30,200 nt of DNA from JBKBIP01 sp046297495 (lineage in GTDB: Bacteria > Planctomycetota > Planctomycetia > Gemmatales > Gemmataceae): NCBI GenBank assembly GCA_046297495.1, contig JBKBIP010000047.1, forward strand, positions 1-30,200, given 5' to 3'. Under the pieces are notes generated by a model. The model worked only from the letters and a program-made list of their open reading frames with translations. It was not told the origin of the DNA and did not search any database. Below, piece after piece: positions 1-7,749 of the stretch (position 1 is the first letter of the stretch; every line of letters starts with the position of its first letter). A program made the position numbers and the translations under genes.

Positions 1-392
1 CGGTCAAAGATGATCGATTTCATAATGTAGGCAGTGTATGGTAAATGACAACTATTGGACGATGATGGACCGGGTGTGCTCGGTGGTGGTGGGAACTCCA
101 TGTTCCACCTGGAAGCCATATCCGATGGACTCAGTCACGGTTTGGTAATCATTATAGGTTGGGGGACGATGATTGATCATCAATGAGGGTGAAAGTTATG
201 GTTGACGACTTACTCATCGAAAACATCCGCCTCAGCGAGTTGGTTTGATCGTCAACCAAAACCAGCCGTTCTTTCTCGAATTTGAAGCATTTTTGAGAGC
301 GCGGGGTTACGAAACCATCTATTCCTTTATTCTCGAAACTTCCAGCGACAAGGCGGAAGAGGTCCTGACAACCTATTTTCAAATTAGACAAA
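1..392. other. Unassigned AT-richer stretch, possible gene remnant
   Basis: No gene can be called with confidence. The GC content is visibly lower than in the rest of the window. On the plus strand an ATG at 198, preceded by a GAGG at 185-188, opens a 16-codon frame (MVDDLLIENIRLSELV) that stops at 246-248. The next frame continues from about 245 to a stop at 413-415 with a protein-like composition (for example FFLEFEAFLRARGYETIY). Joining the two would need one frameshift. The minus strand also has open frames over 152-403 and 52-180 with no convincing ribosome binding site. A decayed small gene or a sequencing frameshift are both possible. Confidence 0.3.
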
Positions 393-415
393 TCATCGAA
401 CACTGGGTTCGATGA
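198..415 (+). pseudogene. Possible frameshifted small gene, unknown function
   Basis: Frame one runs from ATG 198 to TGA 246-248. The overlapping frame continues in the same direction to TGA 413-415. Together they would give about 72 residues, rich in acidic and aromatic residues and predicted helical. A GAGG lies 9 bases before the ATG. No family was recognised. Its stop lies 22 bases inside the 3' end of the convergent HYExAFE gene. This is a weak call, because a minus-strand frame is open over the same bases and codon use does not separate the options. Confidence 0.2.
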
Positions 416-941
416 TTTTCGGGCCGCGCGTGAAATGACAGAAAGGGCGCGCCAGCTCGCGGAAGAGCTGGCCGGGCAGACTCACAGTTCCCCAACGGGG
501 GCTGCGCGGGCGCATGTGTTGGCGATAGATGGTCACATCCACGGCCCGGTAGAGATATTTTCGCCGGTGCCACAGCCAAATATCATCGTGGGGATCGTCG
601 AGCAGGGCGATGGCTGGCGCTAACTGATAGGCAAAGACGAGCAGGCCCCGATAGCCCGGACCGAAGAGTTCGAGCCACTGTCGCAAGCTGTGAATGTCTT
701 CCAGAGTGGCCCACGATTCCCAGACAAAGCGGGGCCGACCTTGAGAGGAGGTTGGGAACCGCCGCCCCTTGATGTCCACCAGCAGCCGGATACCGCCGTC
801 GCCGTGGACAATGAAATCGAGGTTCTTCAGGCGCACGTCCCCCCACTGGGCTTGCCGTGCTTCTTCGACGCCGACGAAGCACAGTCCCCTGGCTCGCAAA
901 TACCCTTCAAACGCCGCCTCGTAATGGTTGCCGCGATCCAT
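393..941 (-). CDS. HYExAFE family protein, PD-(D/E)XK nuclease-like
   Basis: This is a 182-residue soluble protein. Near the start it carries HYEAAFE (residues 6-12), the motif that names a planctomycete family of unknown function. Start: the frame is open further upstream, but the ATG at 941 puts the family motif right at the N-terminus, so I prefer it. The order Glu8/Glu12 in an N-terminal helix, Asp42 in a strand (NLDFIV), then Asp56-Ile-Lys58 (LLVDIKG) after a glycine turn matches the core of the PD-(D/E)XK nuclease/resolvase fold. That assignment is my inference. There is no signal peptide or membrane segment. The gene lies downstream of the exported 554-residue protein on the same strand. 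A strong hairpin (982-1025) separates them, so it may be transcribed on its own. Confidence 0.7.
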   Translation of the reverse strand: MDRGNHYEAAFEGYLRARGLCFVGVEEARQAQWGDVRLKNLDFIVHGDGGIRLLVDIKGRRFPTSSQGRPRFVWESWATLEDIHSLRQWLELFGPGYRGLLVFAYQLAPAIALLDDPHDDIWLWHRRKYLYRAVDVTIYRQHMRPRSPRWGTVSLPGQLFRELARPFCHFTRGPKIIEPSVR

Positions 942-981
942 GACGCTGACTCTGGCGGAAGATGGGGTTCGACATGAGCGG

Positions 982-1025
982 CGCGGGTAGCCGGGGATAG
1001 AGCATCGCATCCCCGGCTACTCGCG
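982..1025 (-). terminator. Strong hairpin between two minus-strand genes
   Basis: A perfect 12-bp stem (987-998 with 1009-1020) encloses a 10-base loop. After one mismatch it extends by 4 bp on the outside. It lies 73 bases past the stop of the upstream 554-residue protein gene. There is no clear T-tract, so it may be a terminator of the hairpin-only kind or an mRNA-stabilising structure. Confidence 0.5.
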
Positions 1026-1097
1026 GAAACGATAAATCCTATCCGGAAAGTTCCTCGTCCCCGTTGTGAAGGAGAGGGAAGAGGTTCGGACAGACGC

Positions 1098-2762
1098 TTA
1101 ATCCTTGGATGGAACCGTCTTGAGTTCCGGAGCGGCGCCACCCACGCCGACACCACCAAGTTCGGATAGGAAGGTCATCACCGGCGCCTTCATGGTAAAG
1201 GACACCTTAAGGGCCTTACCCCCTTCGACAGCGATGCGAACGCGGTCGCTGCCGCTTTGGGTGAATACCTTATTGGCCGCCTGCACGGCCCCTTCGTTTT
1301 CCTTGGTCATCACGGGAGCAAGACGCTTCAAGGAAAGGGTGAAATCGAACATCGGCGCTCTTTTGGGATTGGCCGTGATCGCTTCCTTGATGACTCGCAA
1401 GCCCTCCGGCCCCATAGCGAGATAGACGCCCTTGTCGGTGAAGGCGGTGAACATCGGATGGGTGCCGAATAGCTCTTGGGCCTTGCGGTCCAGTTGGTTC
1501 TCTGGAATGTTAATGCGGTGAATCTTCACGGTGCCGATGCTGTCCGCGTCCAGTTGAATGCGCAAGCGATCCTTTTCGGGCAGGTCTTGGATAACGCCGC
1601 GCAGCATCTTCTCTACATCCAGGCCATCCTTGATCTTGATGCCTCCTACCAAGGTGTATTGGTCGTTGGTCGGACCGCGCAGACTGAAAGCGGCATCCAG
1701 CTCCCCCGCCTTGAGCGTGGGGACCAAAGCCTTGAAGGCCTTTTCCGCTTGAGCGCGTTTGGTGGGGTCTTGTTCCTTTTGAATTTCCGACAACGCTTCC
1801 TCGATTCCTTTGTCGAGAGCGGGTTCGAGCGCCTTCATCATCTCGGCCGGCACTTTGAAATTGACCAAGCCGCTCATGGCTGAATCGCTCCCCAGCGCGC
1901 CGGCGAAGAGACTTGGCGTGACGCCCAAGTCGGCGATGTCCTGGGCCAGCTTGGAGTTCGGTTGACCATCAAAGGCCATCACGACCGCGATGTCCTCATT
2001 GCGCCGGTCGAGGATCAAGCTGGCGGACAATTCCTGGCCATTGGTGACGACGGCCTTGACCTGTTTCGCCATCCAATCCATGGTGCGGATTTTCGCTTCG
2101 TGTTCCACGTCGGAAGCGCCCGGATCGCGTTTTTCCCGCTCGTCGGCCAGCTGCAATTCAAACTGAATCAGGAACAACTGCTTCAAGGCATCGGGGATGC
2201 GGTCGAAGCGGAGCTTCACGGACAGCAGGTCTCCTTCTTGAGGGGCGGCCAGCACTTTGCCGGGATCGAGCAGTTTCGCTTTGTCTCGAATGGCCTCCTT
2301 CTGGATCGAGGCATAGGCGTAATTGTTGGCGAAGCGCATGTACGCTGGCATGCGTGCTTGGTCCGTCTCCAGGGTGTAGATGTCATCGTTCCCCTTCTCG
2401 GCATCGACATTGAGCCGTTCCAATAAAGCGAGAAAGGCTTGTGGATCGGATATCGGCACCAGCACGACGGCGGGGCTTTCCGTCACGTTATCCACCACGG
2501 TGCCATAGAGGCCCAAGGGCTTCTTGGAATCGATCCCCTTGAGGCCGTCCGGGCCGGCTATGGCTTGCAGCAAGAAGTCGAATTGCTTGGCCTGTTCCCC
2601 GTGGCCGGCCAGCGTCGCCAGGTATTTCCCATCGCTGATGAGTTGATCAATCGAACCGATGCGAACCGTGATCGTGGGGATGGATTCGTCAGCGGCCCGC
2701 GCCGGCACGGGTAAGGCGGCCAGCCCGACGAGGGCGATGAAGGACAAAGCTCGTGCGTACAT
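1098..2762 (-). CDS. Exported protein of unknown function, 554 aa
   Basis: The protein begins with a clear Sec signal peptide (basic start, hydrophobic SFIALVGLAALP, cleavage probably after ARAADES, near residue 24). The rest is hydrophilic, with alternating helix-like and strand-like stretches and no further membrane span. The AAGGAG at 2771-2776, 8 bases before the ATG, fixes the start. Repeated units (for example LAQDIADLGVTPSLFAGAL and FTAFTDKGVYLAMGPEGL) resemble large exported proteins common in planctomycetes that are usually left as hypothetical, with a possible distant DUF3352-like character. No catalytic motif is visible. It is the first gene of a minus-strand pair with the HYExAFE gene, but a hairpin lies between them. 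Confidence 0.8.
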   Translation of the reverse strand: MYARALSFIALVGLAALPVPARAADESIPTITVRIGSIDQLISDGKYLATLAGHGEQAKQFDFLLQAIAGPDGLKGIDSKKPLGLYGTVVDNVTESPAVVLVPISDPQAFLALLERLNVDAEKGNDDIYTLETDQARMPAYMRFANNYAYASIQKEAIRDKAKLLDPGKVLAAPQEGDLLSVKLRFDRIPDALKQLFLIQFELQLADEREKRDPGASDVEHEAKIRTMDWMAKQVKAVVTNGQELSASLILDRRNEDIAVVMAFDGQPNSKLAQDIADLGVTPSLFAGALGSDSAMSGLVNFKVPAEMMKALEPALDKGIEEALSEIQKEQDPTKRAQAEKAFKALVPTLKAGELDAAFSLRGPTNDQYTLVGGIKIKDGLDVEKMLRGVIQDLPEKDRLRIQLDADSIGTVKIHRINIPENQLDRKAQELFGTHPMFTAFTDKGVYLAMGPEGLRVIKEAITANPKRAPMFDFTLSLKRLAPVMTKENEGAVQAANKVFTQSGSDRVRIAVEGGKALKVSFTMKAPVMTFLSELGGVGVGGAAPELKTVPSKD

Positions 2763-3353
2763 CTAGTGAACTCCTTATCGGAAACGTGGAAAAAAGAAGC
2801 GCTCACCTGTCATCGTCGCGCCGTGCGGAATCGTGGGGGCAGGTCGTTGGATGCGGAATCCCGAATCCAAGCCAGGCGCGCTACCAAGGGAAGGTGGACA
2901 AAATGGGAATAGAGAAATTGATGGTTCTCCAAACCTTGAGCAGAATTCCATTTCACTGCTTCATTTCCTCCCACCCACCTATCCCCCTAAATAACACTCC
3001 AAACGTGGAATAAAATAATCCATTTCCTATAAGAATGAATCTCAAGCCCCGCACCGCTTGACGGTCATGACTGCCTCAACAGCCGTTGCGATAGGGTCGC
3101 GGCGAGCGAGGGCCGTCCGCTCCTTGGTGCAGGACGTTACCGACGGGGCGAACGCTCCCTGTTCGCCGCGACCGCCGAAATTGGTTGCTTTCCGAAGCAA
3201 TACCCTCTATGCTTCTTGCAAGTGTCAGGCAGTTTGGAATTTCTGGGCATACTCCCGGCGGCGACTCGTTCTGGCGCGCTTCGACTCTCATTATATGCTT
3301 GAGGCCAAGGGGCATGCCGCCGAGAACTGCCGTCGGGGCAGGAGGAAACAACC
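2763..3353. other. 591-base divergent intergenic region
   Basis: This region separates the minus-strand 554-residue protein gene from the plus-strand PmoA-like gene, so promoters for both should lie here. The open frames inside it lack ribosome binding sites and protein-like composition. Bases 2970-3045 are AT-rich and could hold promoter elements, but no clear -35/-10 pair is seen. A GC-rich hairpin lies at 3096-3172. The AGGAGG of the downstream gene is near the right edge. Confidence 0.5.
3096..3172. repeat. GC-rich extragenic inverted repeat
   Basis: The 10-base arms GTCGCGGCGA (3096-3105) and TCGCCGCGAC (3163-3172) are perfect complements. A smaller inner stem pairs GGCGAAC (3147-3153) with GTTCGCC (3161-3167) as an alternative fold. 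Its role is unknown. It may be a member of an extragenic palindrome family, but there is no second copy in this window. Confidence 0.4.
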
Positions 3354-4358
3354 ATGCAGCAGATGATTCGCGTGGGGTTCATCGGTTGGTTGGTGGTGGC
3401 TGGTTCCAGTTGGCTACCGGCGGCGGAGCCAGCCAATGTGGGCATTCAAGTCACGAAAAGCCACATCGATTTTCGGGTCGGCAACGATTTGGTAGGACGT
3501 TACCACATCGCCCCCACGGTCGCCAAGCCCTATATCTGGCCGCTGCACGGGCCGGGCGGGGTGCCGCTCACGCGCGCGTGGCCCATGAGCAAGGATGACC
3601 CCAATGCCTCGACCGATCATGTCCACCAAAAGTCGCTGTGGTTTTGTCATGGCGATGTGATTCCCGAAGGACTGGAACTCAAAGATAAGATCAAAGGGGT
3701 CACGGGCGTCGATTTCTGGTCGGAAAGCGCCGGTCATGGGCGGATTGTCTGCACGGAGGTCGGGGAGCCGAAATTGGACTCGAATCACGGCCAAGTCACG
3801 ACGCGCAACGAATGGCGCGCCGCCGACGGCACCAAGATTCTCGACGAAACCCGCACCATCCACTTGTACGATTTCGGGGATACGCGCTTGTTGGTCTTCG
3901 ACATCGATCTGCACGCCAGCGCCTATCCGATCACCTTCGGCGATACCAAGGAAGGCTCGTTCGCGGTGCGCGTCAACGACGTCCTGCGCGAGAACAAGGG
4001 GGTCGGCCAGCTGCGCAACGCCGACGGCAAAATTGGCGAGAAAGCCTGCTGGGGGCAACTGTCCGCGTGGTGTGATTACTCCGGCGTGATCGACGGCCAG
4101 AAAGTGGGCATCGCCATCTTCGACGACCCCGCCAATCCGCCCGCTGGCTGGCACAGCCGCGGTTACGGCTTGATGGCCGCCAATCCCTTTGGCCGCCACC
4201 GCTCCGGCTTCCCCGCCCGCCAAGGCCAGATGGAGCTGCTGCGCCTCGACAAAGGAGAGCATCTCAAGCTGCGCTACGGCGTCCTGTTGCACCCCGGCGA
4301 CGCACAAGCAGGAAAAGTGGCAGACTATTATCAGCGGTTTTTGAAGTTGAAGGGATAA
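3354..4358 (+). CDS. Exported PmoA-like (DUF6807) family protein
   Basis: This is a 334-residue protein with an N-terminal signal peptide (hydrophobic VGFIGWLVVAGSSWLPA, cleavage near residue 24). It then shows the features of the planctomycete family annotated as methane oxygenase PmoA-like or DUF6807. These are an early GRYHIAPTVAKPYIWPLHGP block, a STDHVHQKSLWF block with conserved His, and a late GYGLMAANPFGRHRSGF block. The PmoA name is historical: the family does not look like a particulate methane monooxygenase subunit, and its role is probably in carbohydrate handling in the periplasm or at the surface. An AGGAGG precedes the ATG at a normal distance. A hairpin follows at 4396-4435. 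The gene stands alone between two promoter-sized gaps. Confidence 0.85.
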   Translation: MQQMIRVGFIGWLVVAGSSWLPAAEPANVGIQVTKSHIDFRVGNDLVGRYHIAPTVAKPYIWPLHGPGGVPLTRAWPMSKDDPNASTDHVHQKSLWFCHGDVIPEGLELKDKIKGVTGVDFWSESAGHGRIVCTEVGEPKLDSNHGQVTTRNEWRAADGTKILDETRTIHLYDFGDTRLLVFDIDLHASAYPITFGDTKEGSFAVRVNDVLRENKGVGQLRNADGKIGEKACWGQLSAWCDYSGVIDGQKVGIAIFDDPANPPAGWHSRGYGLMAANPFGRHRSGFPARQGQMELLRLDKGEHLKLRYGVLLHPGDAQAGKVADYYQRFLKLKG

Positions 4359-4395
4359 GCCGCCGCACCATGACTTCCCAATAGCAATCAGGGAT

Positions 4396-4435
4396 GCATC
4401 GGTTCGCGCGGCGGAACGCGGGCGCGAAACGATGC
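4396..4435 (+). terminator. Hairpin after PmoA-like gene
   Basis: The 14-base arms (4396-4409 and 4422-4435) pair with a single G-T position around a 12-base loop, 38 bases past the stop codon. It is a likely terminator or 3'-end structure. No uridine run follows. Confidence 0.45.
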
Positions 4436-4493
4436 CTCACCTCACGCTGACATCGGGAAGTTATTCTTCGACGTTTCCTGCAAGGACATGCCC

Positions 4494-6740
4494 ATGAAAG
4501 TCACCTTACTGACGATAGGCTTGGTATTGGCCGTCGTGGCAATGCTGCCCGCCGCCGAGCCGAAGCGCGAGCAACCCTTGGACGCCCACTTCCTGCGCGA
4601 CTACGCCCAGACGCGCGGCTTCCTGCTCGGTCGGCCGGTGAAGCCAACACCGACACCCGACGGCAAGGCAGTGTTGTTCCTGCGCTCCGCCGCCCGCGAC
4701 CCGAAGCAAAGCCTGTACGAATTCGACGTGGCCAGCGGCCAGACCAAGCTGCTGCTCGCCCCGGAAATGTTGCTCAAAGGAGAACAGGAAACACTGACGC
4801 CGGCGGAAAAGGCGCGCCGGGAACGCCTGCGCGTCAGCGCCGGCGGCTTCACCGACTATCAGTTGTCCGAAGATGGCCAGCTAGTGCTACTCGGTCTGGC
4901 GGGCCGGCTGTTCCTCCTCGACCGCGCCACGGGGAAGGTCCGTGAGCTGAAAACCGGCACCGGGACCATTCTCGATCCCAAGTTCTCACCCGATGGCAAA
5001 ATGGTGTCCTATGTCCGCGATCACGATGTCTATGTCTATGACCTGGCCACGGACCAGGAACAAGCCGTCACCACCGGCGGCACCGCGCACAAGACGCACG
5101 GTCTGGCCGAGTTCGTCGCTCAAGAGGAAATGGGCCGATTCAGCGGCTACTGGTGGTCGCCGGACAGTAAGTTCCTCGCCTACACGGAGGCCGACGCCGA
5201 CGGCGTGGAAGTGTGGTACGTCGCCGACCCCGCCAACCCCGGCCAAGCGCCGCACCCATCCTACTATCCCCGTCCCGGCAAACGGAATGTGAAAGTACGC
5301 CTCGGCATCATCCCCGCGACCGGCGGCGAGACAGTGTGGATACAGTGGGATGCGACGCAGTATCCGTATCTCGGCTCCGTCCGCTGGGATGAACAGGGAC
5401 CATTGACCATCACCGTGCAAGATCGTTTGCAGAAGGAAATCGTGCTGCTGCAAGTGGACCCCGCCAGCGGCAAGACTACGACTTTGTTGACGGAGAAGGA
5501 CCCGGCGTGGGTGAACCTGCGGCAGGATGTGCCGAGGTGGTTGCCGAACAGTGAGGGGTTTCTGTGGATCACCGAGCAGCCGTGGGGAACCCATCTGACG
5601 CGACACGATCCGAACGGGAAAGTCGTTGCCGAGCTGAGTCGTGACGTGGAAGAGATTCTCAGCGTGGATCATAGTTCCAAGATGGTCTATTTCCGGGGGA
5701 GATGGGGTAACCCGCTCGGAGATGTGGTGGCGCGTGTGTCTTTTGCTCCGAATGTCAAGATGGTGGATGAACTTCTCACGGATCCCGATATCCGGGGGAT
5801 CAATCGGGCAGTCATCGGTAAAGGCGGCCAGATTTATGTTCTCACGACGACGACTCCGAAGTACCTTCCGCGGAGCACGGTATTCAAGGCGGATGAAACA
5901 CGACTGGGGGAATTGCCCTCCGTGGCCGAGAACCCTGCGTTCACACCTCAAGTCGAGTTCGTGAACGTGGGCCGTGTCATTCCCCATCTCAGCGATGGAG
6001 CCGGCTTCTGGGGGGCGATCATCCGGCCTCATCATTTTGATCCGAAGAAGAAATATCCGGTGATCGTTGATGTGTACGGCGGCCCCCATCATCAGCATGT
6101 GGTGCCCGCCATGCGCAATTGGCTGATCCCGCAATGGCTGGCCGATCAGGGGTTCATCGTGGTGGCCATTGACAATCGCGGCACGCCGGGGCGCGGGCGC
6201 GATTTCGAGCGGGCCATCTATCAAAAGTTCGGCAGCGTGCCGCTAGAGGATCAGGTTGCCGCGTTGCAGGCGTTGGGCAAGAAGTACCCGGAACTGGACC
6301 TGGAGCGCGTCGGCATCGTCGGCTGGTCGTTTGGCGGCTACCTGGCGGCGTTGGCGGTACTGAAACGGCCCAACATCTTCAAGGCCGCCGTCGCCGGCGC
6401 TCCCGTCACCGATTGGGAAGATTACGACACCCACTATACCGAGCGCTACCTGGGACTGCCACAAGACAGTCCCGAAGCCTACAAGGAAGCATCCCTACTG
6501 ACCTACGCTGACCGGCTCCAGCGCCCCTTGCTGCTGGTGCATGGCACCGCCGATGACAACGTCTATTTCCGCCATTCGCTCAAGCTGGCCGACGCCCTGT
6601 TCCGCGCCAGCAAGGATTTCGACATGCTGCCCCTGCCGCGTCTGACGCACATGGTCCCCGATCCAGTGGTCATGGAGAATCTCTGGGGCCGCATCGCCCG
6701 GCATTTCCGCAACCATTTGCAGGTGGCAAGGAAGGAGTGA
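4494..6740 (+). CDS. Exported dipeptidyl peptidase IV-type S9 peptidase
   Basis: This 748-residue prolyl-oligopeptidase-family serine peptidase probably removes N-terminal dipeptides in the periplasm. A Sec signal (KVTLLTIGLVLAVVAML) is followed by a beta-propeller domain of about 450 residues. The propeller carries the DPP IV double-Glu motif (QEEMGRFSGYWWSPD, Glu211-Glu212) that binds the substrate amino terminus. The C-terminal hydrolase domain has GWSFGGY with nucleophile Ser612, Asp687 in HGTADDNVYF, and His719 in LTHMVPD, so the triad is complete. Two start codons lie 6 bases apart (4488 and 4494). AAGGA at 4482-4486 is only 1 base from the first but 7 from the second, so I choose the second. 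The gene is plus-strand, between the PmoA-like gene and the arginase-fold gene, each separated by a hairpin. Confidence 0.9.
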   Translation: MKVTLLTIGLVLAVVAMLPAAEPKREQPLDAHFLRDYAQTRGFLLGRPVKPTPTPDGKAVLFLRSAARDPKQSLYEFDVASGQTKLLLAPEMLLKGEQETLTPAEKARRERLRVSAGGFTDYQLSEDGQLVLLGLAGRLFLLDRATGKVRELKTGTGTILDPKFSPDGKMVSYVRDHDVYVYDLATDQEQAVTTGGTAHKTHGLAEFVAQEEMGRFSGYWWSPDSKFLAYTEADADGVEVWYVADPANPGQAPHPSYYPRPGKRNVKVRLGIIPATGGETVWIQWDATQYPYLGSVRWDEQGPLTITVQDRLQKEIVLLQVDPASGKTTTLLTEKDPAWVNLRQDVPRWLPNSEGFLWITEQPWGTHLTRHDPNGKVVAELSRDVEEILSVDHSSKMVYFRGRWGNPLGDVVARVSFAPNVKMVDELLTDPDIRGINRAVIGKGGQIYVLTTTTPKYLPRSTVFKADETRLGELPSVAENPAFTPQVEFVNVGRVIPHLSDGAGFWGAIIRPHHFDPKKKYPVIVDVYGGPHHQHVVPAMRNWLIPQWLADQGFIVVAIDNRGTPGRGRDFERAIYQKFGSVPLEDQVAALQALGKKYPELDLERVGIVGWSFGGYLAALAVLKRPNIFKAAVAGAPVTDWEDYDTHYTERYLGLPQDSPEAYKEASLLTYADRLQRPLLLVHGTADDNVYFRHSLKLADALFRASKDFDMLPLPRLTHMVPDPVVMENLWGRIARHFRNHLQVARKE

Positions 6741-6756
6741 TATGTTGGTAATTATT

Positions 6757-6811
6757 GGGATTGCTCGTTTCGCGCACGGCGTCGATTCCCCGCGTGACAC
6801 GAGCAATTCCC
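6757..6811 (+). terminator. Hairpin between peptidase and arginase-like gene
   Basis: GGGATTGCTCGT (6757-6768) pairs with ACGAGCAATTCCC (6799-6811) with one bulged base. The 30-base interior is GC-rich. It lies 16 bases after the peptidase stop. It could end that transcript or be an extragenic palindrome. Confidence 0.4.
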
Positions 6812-6878
6812 ATGCATATCGGGAAGTGACAGTTCGACGAATTCATACCCAGGAGTGGGGAAAGCGAGCGAAAGGAAC

Positions 6879-7730
6879 ATGACCAATAATTCCCCACCAA
6901 CCCGCGCCATTTTCTCCCCCTTCGCGCTCTTCGGCCATCCGGGGACGGCGCGCGGCGCGGAATTGTTGGCCGACGCTTTCCGCGAATTACTGGCCGACAA
7001 TCGCCGGGAAGAGGCGCCGACGCGCGCCCTGGCCTACGCCAACCGAGTGCGCATGCGCGAAGTCCTGTTCGAGAATATGCGGGATTACACCGCTTGGCGT
7101 CAACGCAGCCGCCGGTTGGTTGGCAAGGCATGGGGCAAGAACGAATTCTTGCTGTGGATCAGTGGTAATCATCTCGGCGTCTTGCCGGTGTATGACGAGC
7201 TGGCGGCAGCCCCAGAATCCACCCTGGTCATTCAGTTCGACGCCCATCTGGATATTTACAACCTGAGCGATTGTGCCACCGCGCCGTCGCATGGGAATTT
7301 CCTGTTGCATGTCAATGGCCAATTGCCGCGCGTGTGGAACGTCGGCAGCCGGGATTTATTGTTACGACAGGAATATGTCCCAAAATACTATCCCGGCGTC
7401 TTTCCGGCGGCGGAATTAGCCATCGATCCGGCGCCGGCCCTACACGCTCTCCGCCAGCTGGGTCAACAGGCCGAGCGCGTATTCATTGACATCGATTGTG
7501 ATGTGTTCGATCCCGCCTACTTTCCCGCCGTGGCCCAGCCGGTCCCGTTCGGGCTGAGCACCTCCTTGTTCCTTCGCTTCTTAGACGCCGTCTGGTCGGA
7601 TCGTGTCATCGGCCTGGCGCTGTCGGAATTCGATCCGGCCAACGACGACCACGACCGCTGCTTGGAAACGCTGATGTGGCTGTTGGAATACGTGCTGTTA
7701 CGGCGTTACGAGGGAATACCGTCGGATTGA
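6879..7730 (+). CDS. Arginase/agmatinase-fold (ureohydrolase) protein
   Basis: This 283-residue protein has the metal-binding motifs of the ureohydrolase superfamily in order. SGNH (His98) stands where arginases have GGDH. DAHLD (Asp121, His123, Asp125) follows, then FIDIDCDVFDP (Asp204, Asp206) and a late SEFDPAND. This is enough to bind a two-manganese centre. The usual DVDGLDP block is changed to DIDCDVFDP, so the substrate cannot be named: arginine, agmatine, formiminoglutamate and other guanidino or amide substrates are possible. A GTG at 6855 would add 8 residues, but its AGGA is immediately adjacent. The ATG at 6879 with AAAGGA just before it is my choice, though its spacing is also short. 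The gene converges on the ABC permease with a 19-base gap. Confidence 0.82.
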   Translation: MTNNSPPTRAIFSPFALFGHPGTARGAELLADAFRELLADNRREEAPTRALAYANRVRMREVLFENMRDYTAWRQRSRRLVGKAWGKNEFLLWISGNHLGVLPVYDELAAAPESTLVIQFDAHLDIYNLSDCATAPSHGNFLLHVNGQLPRVWNVGSRDLLLRQEYVPKYYPGVFPAAELAIDPAPALHALRQLGQQAERVFIDIDCDVFDPAYFPAVAQPVPFGLSTSLFLRFLDAVWSDRVIGLALSEFDPANDDHDRCLETLMWLLEYVLLRRYEGIPSD

Positions 7731-7749
7731 TGCTGAAGCGGCGGGCCTG

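Noticed and set aside
152..403. An 83-codon minus-strand frame at the left edge
   Set aside because: There is no ribosome binding site and no recognisable family, and it overlaps the competing plus-strand frame. Evidence is not enough for a gene call.
3414..4307. A long 297-codon frame antisense to the PmoA-like gene
   Set aside because: It is a shadow of the real gene: GC-rich codon bias opens the opposite frame. The plus-strand gene has a signal peptide, family blocks and an AGGAGG.
3354..4358. A particulate methane monooxygenase subunit, suggested by the PmoA name
   Set aside because: The protein is a soluble exported protein after its signal peptide, without the membrane helices of PmoA, and no pmoB or pmoC is present.
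4986..6224. A 412-codon frame antisense to the S9 peptidase
   Set aside because: It is a shadow frame. The plus strand has a complete catalytic triad and the DPP IV motif, and the antisense product has an unnatural His/Arg-rich composition.
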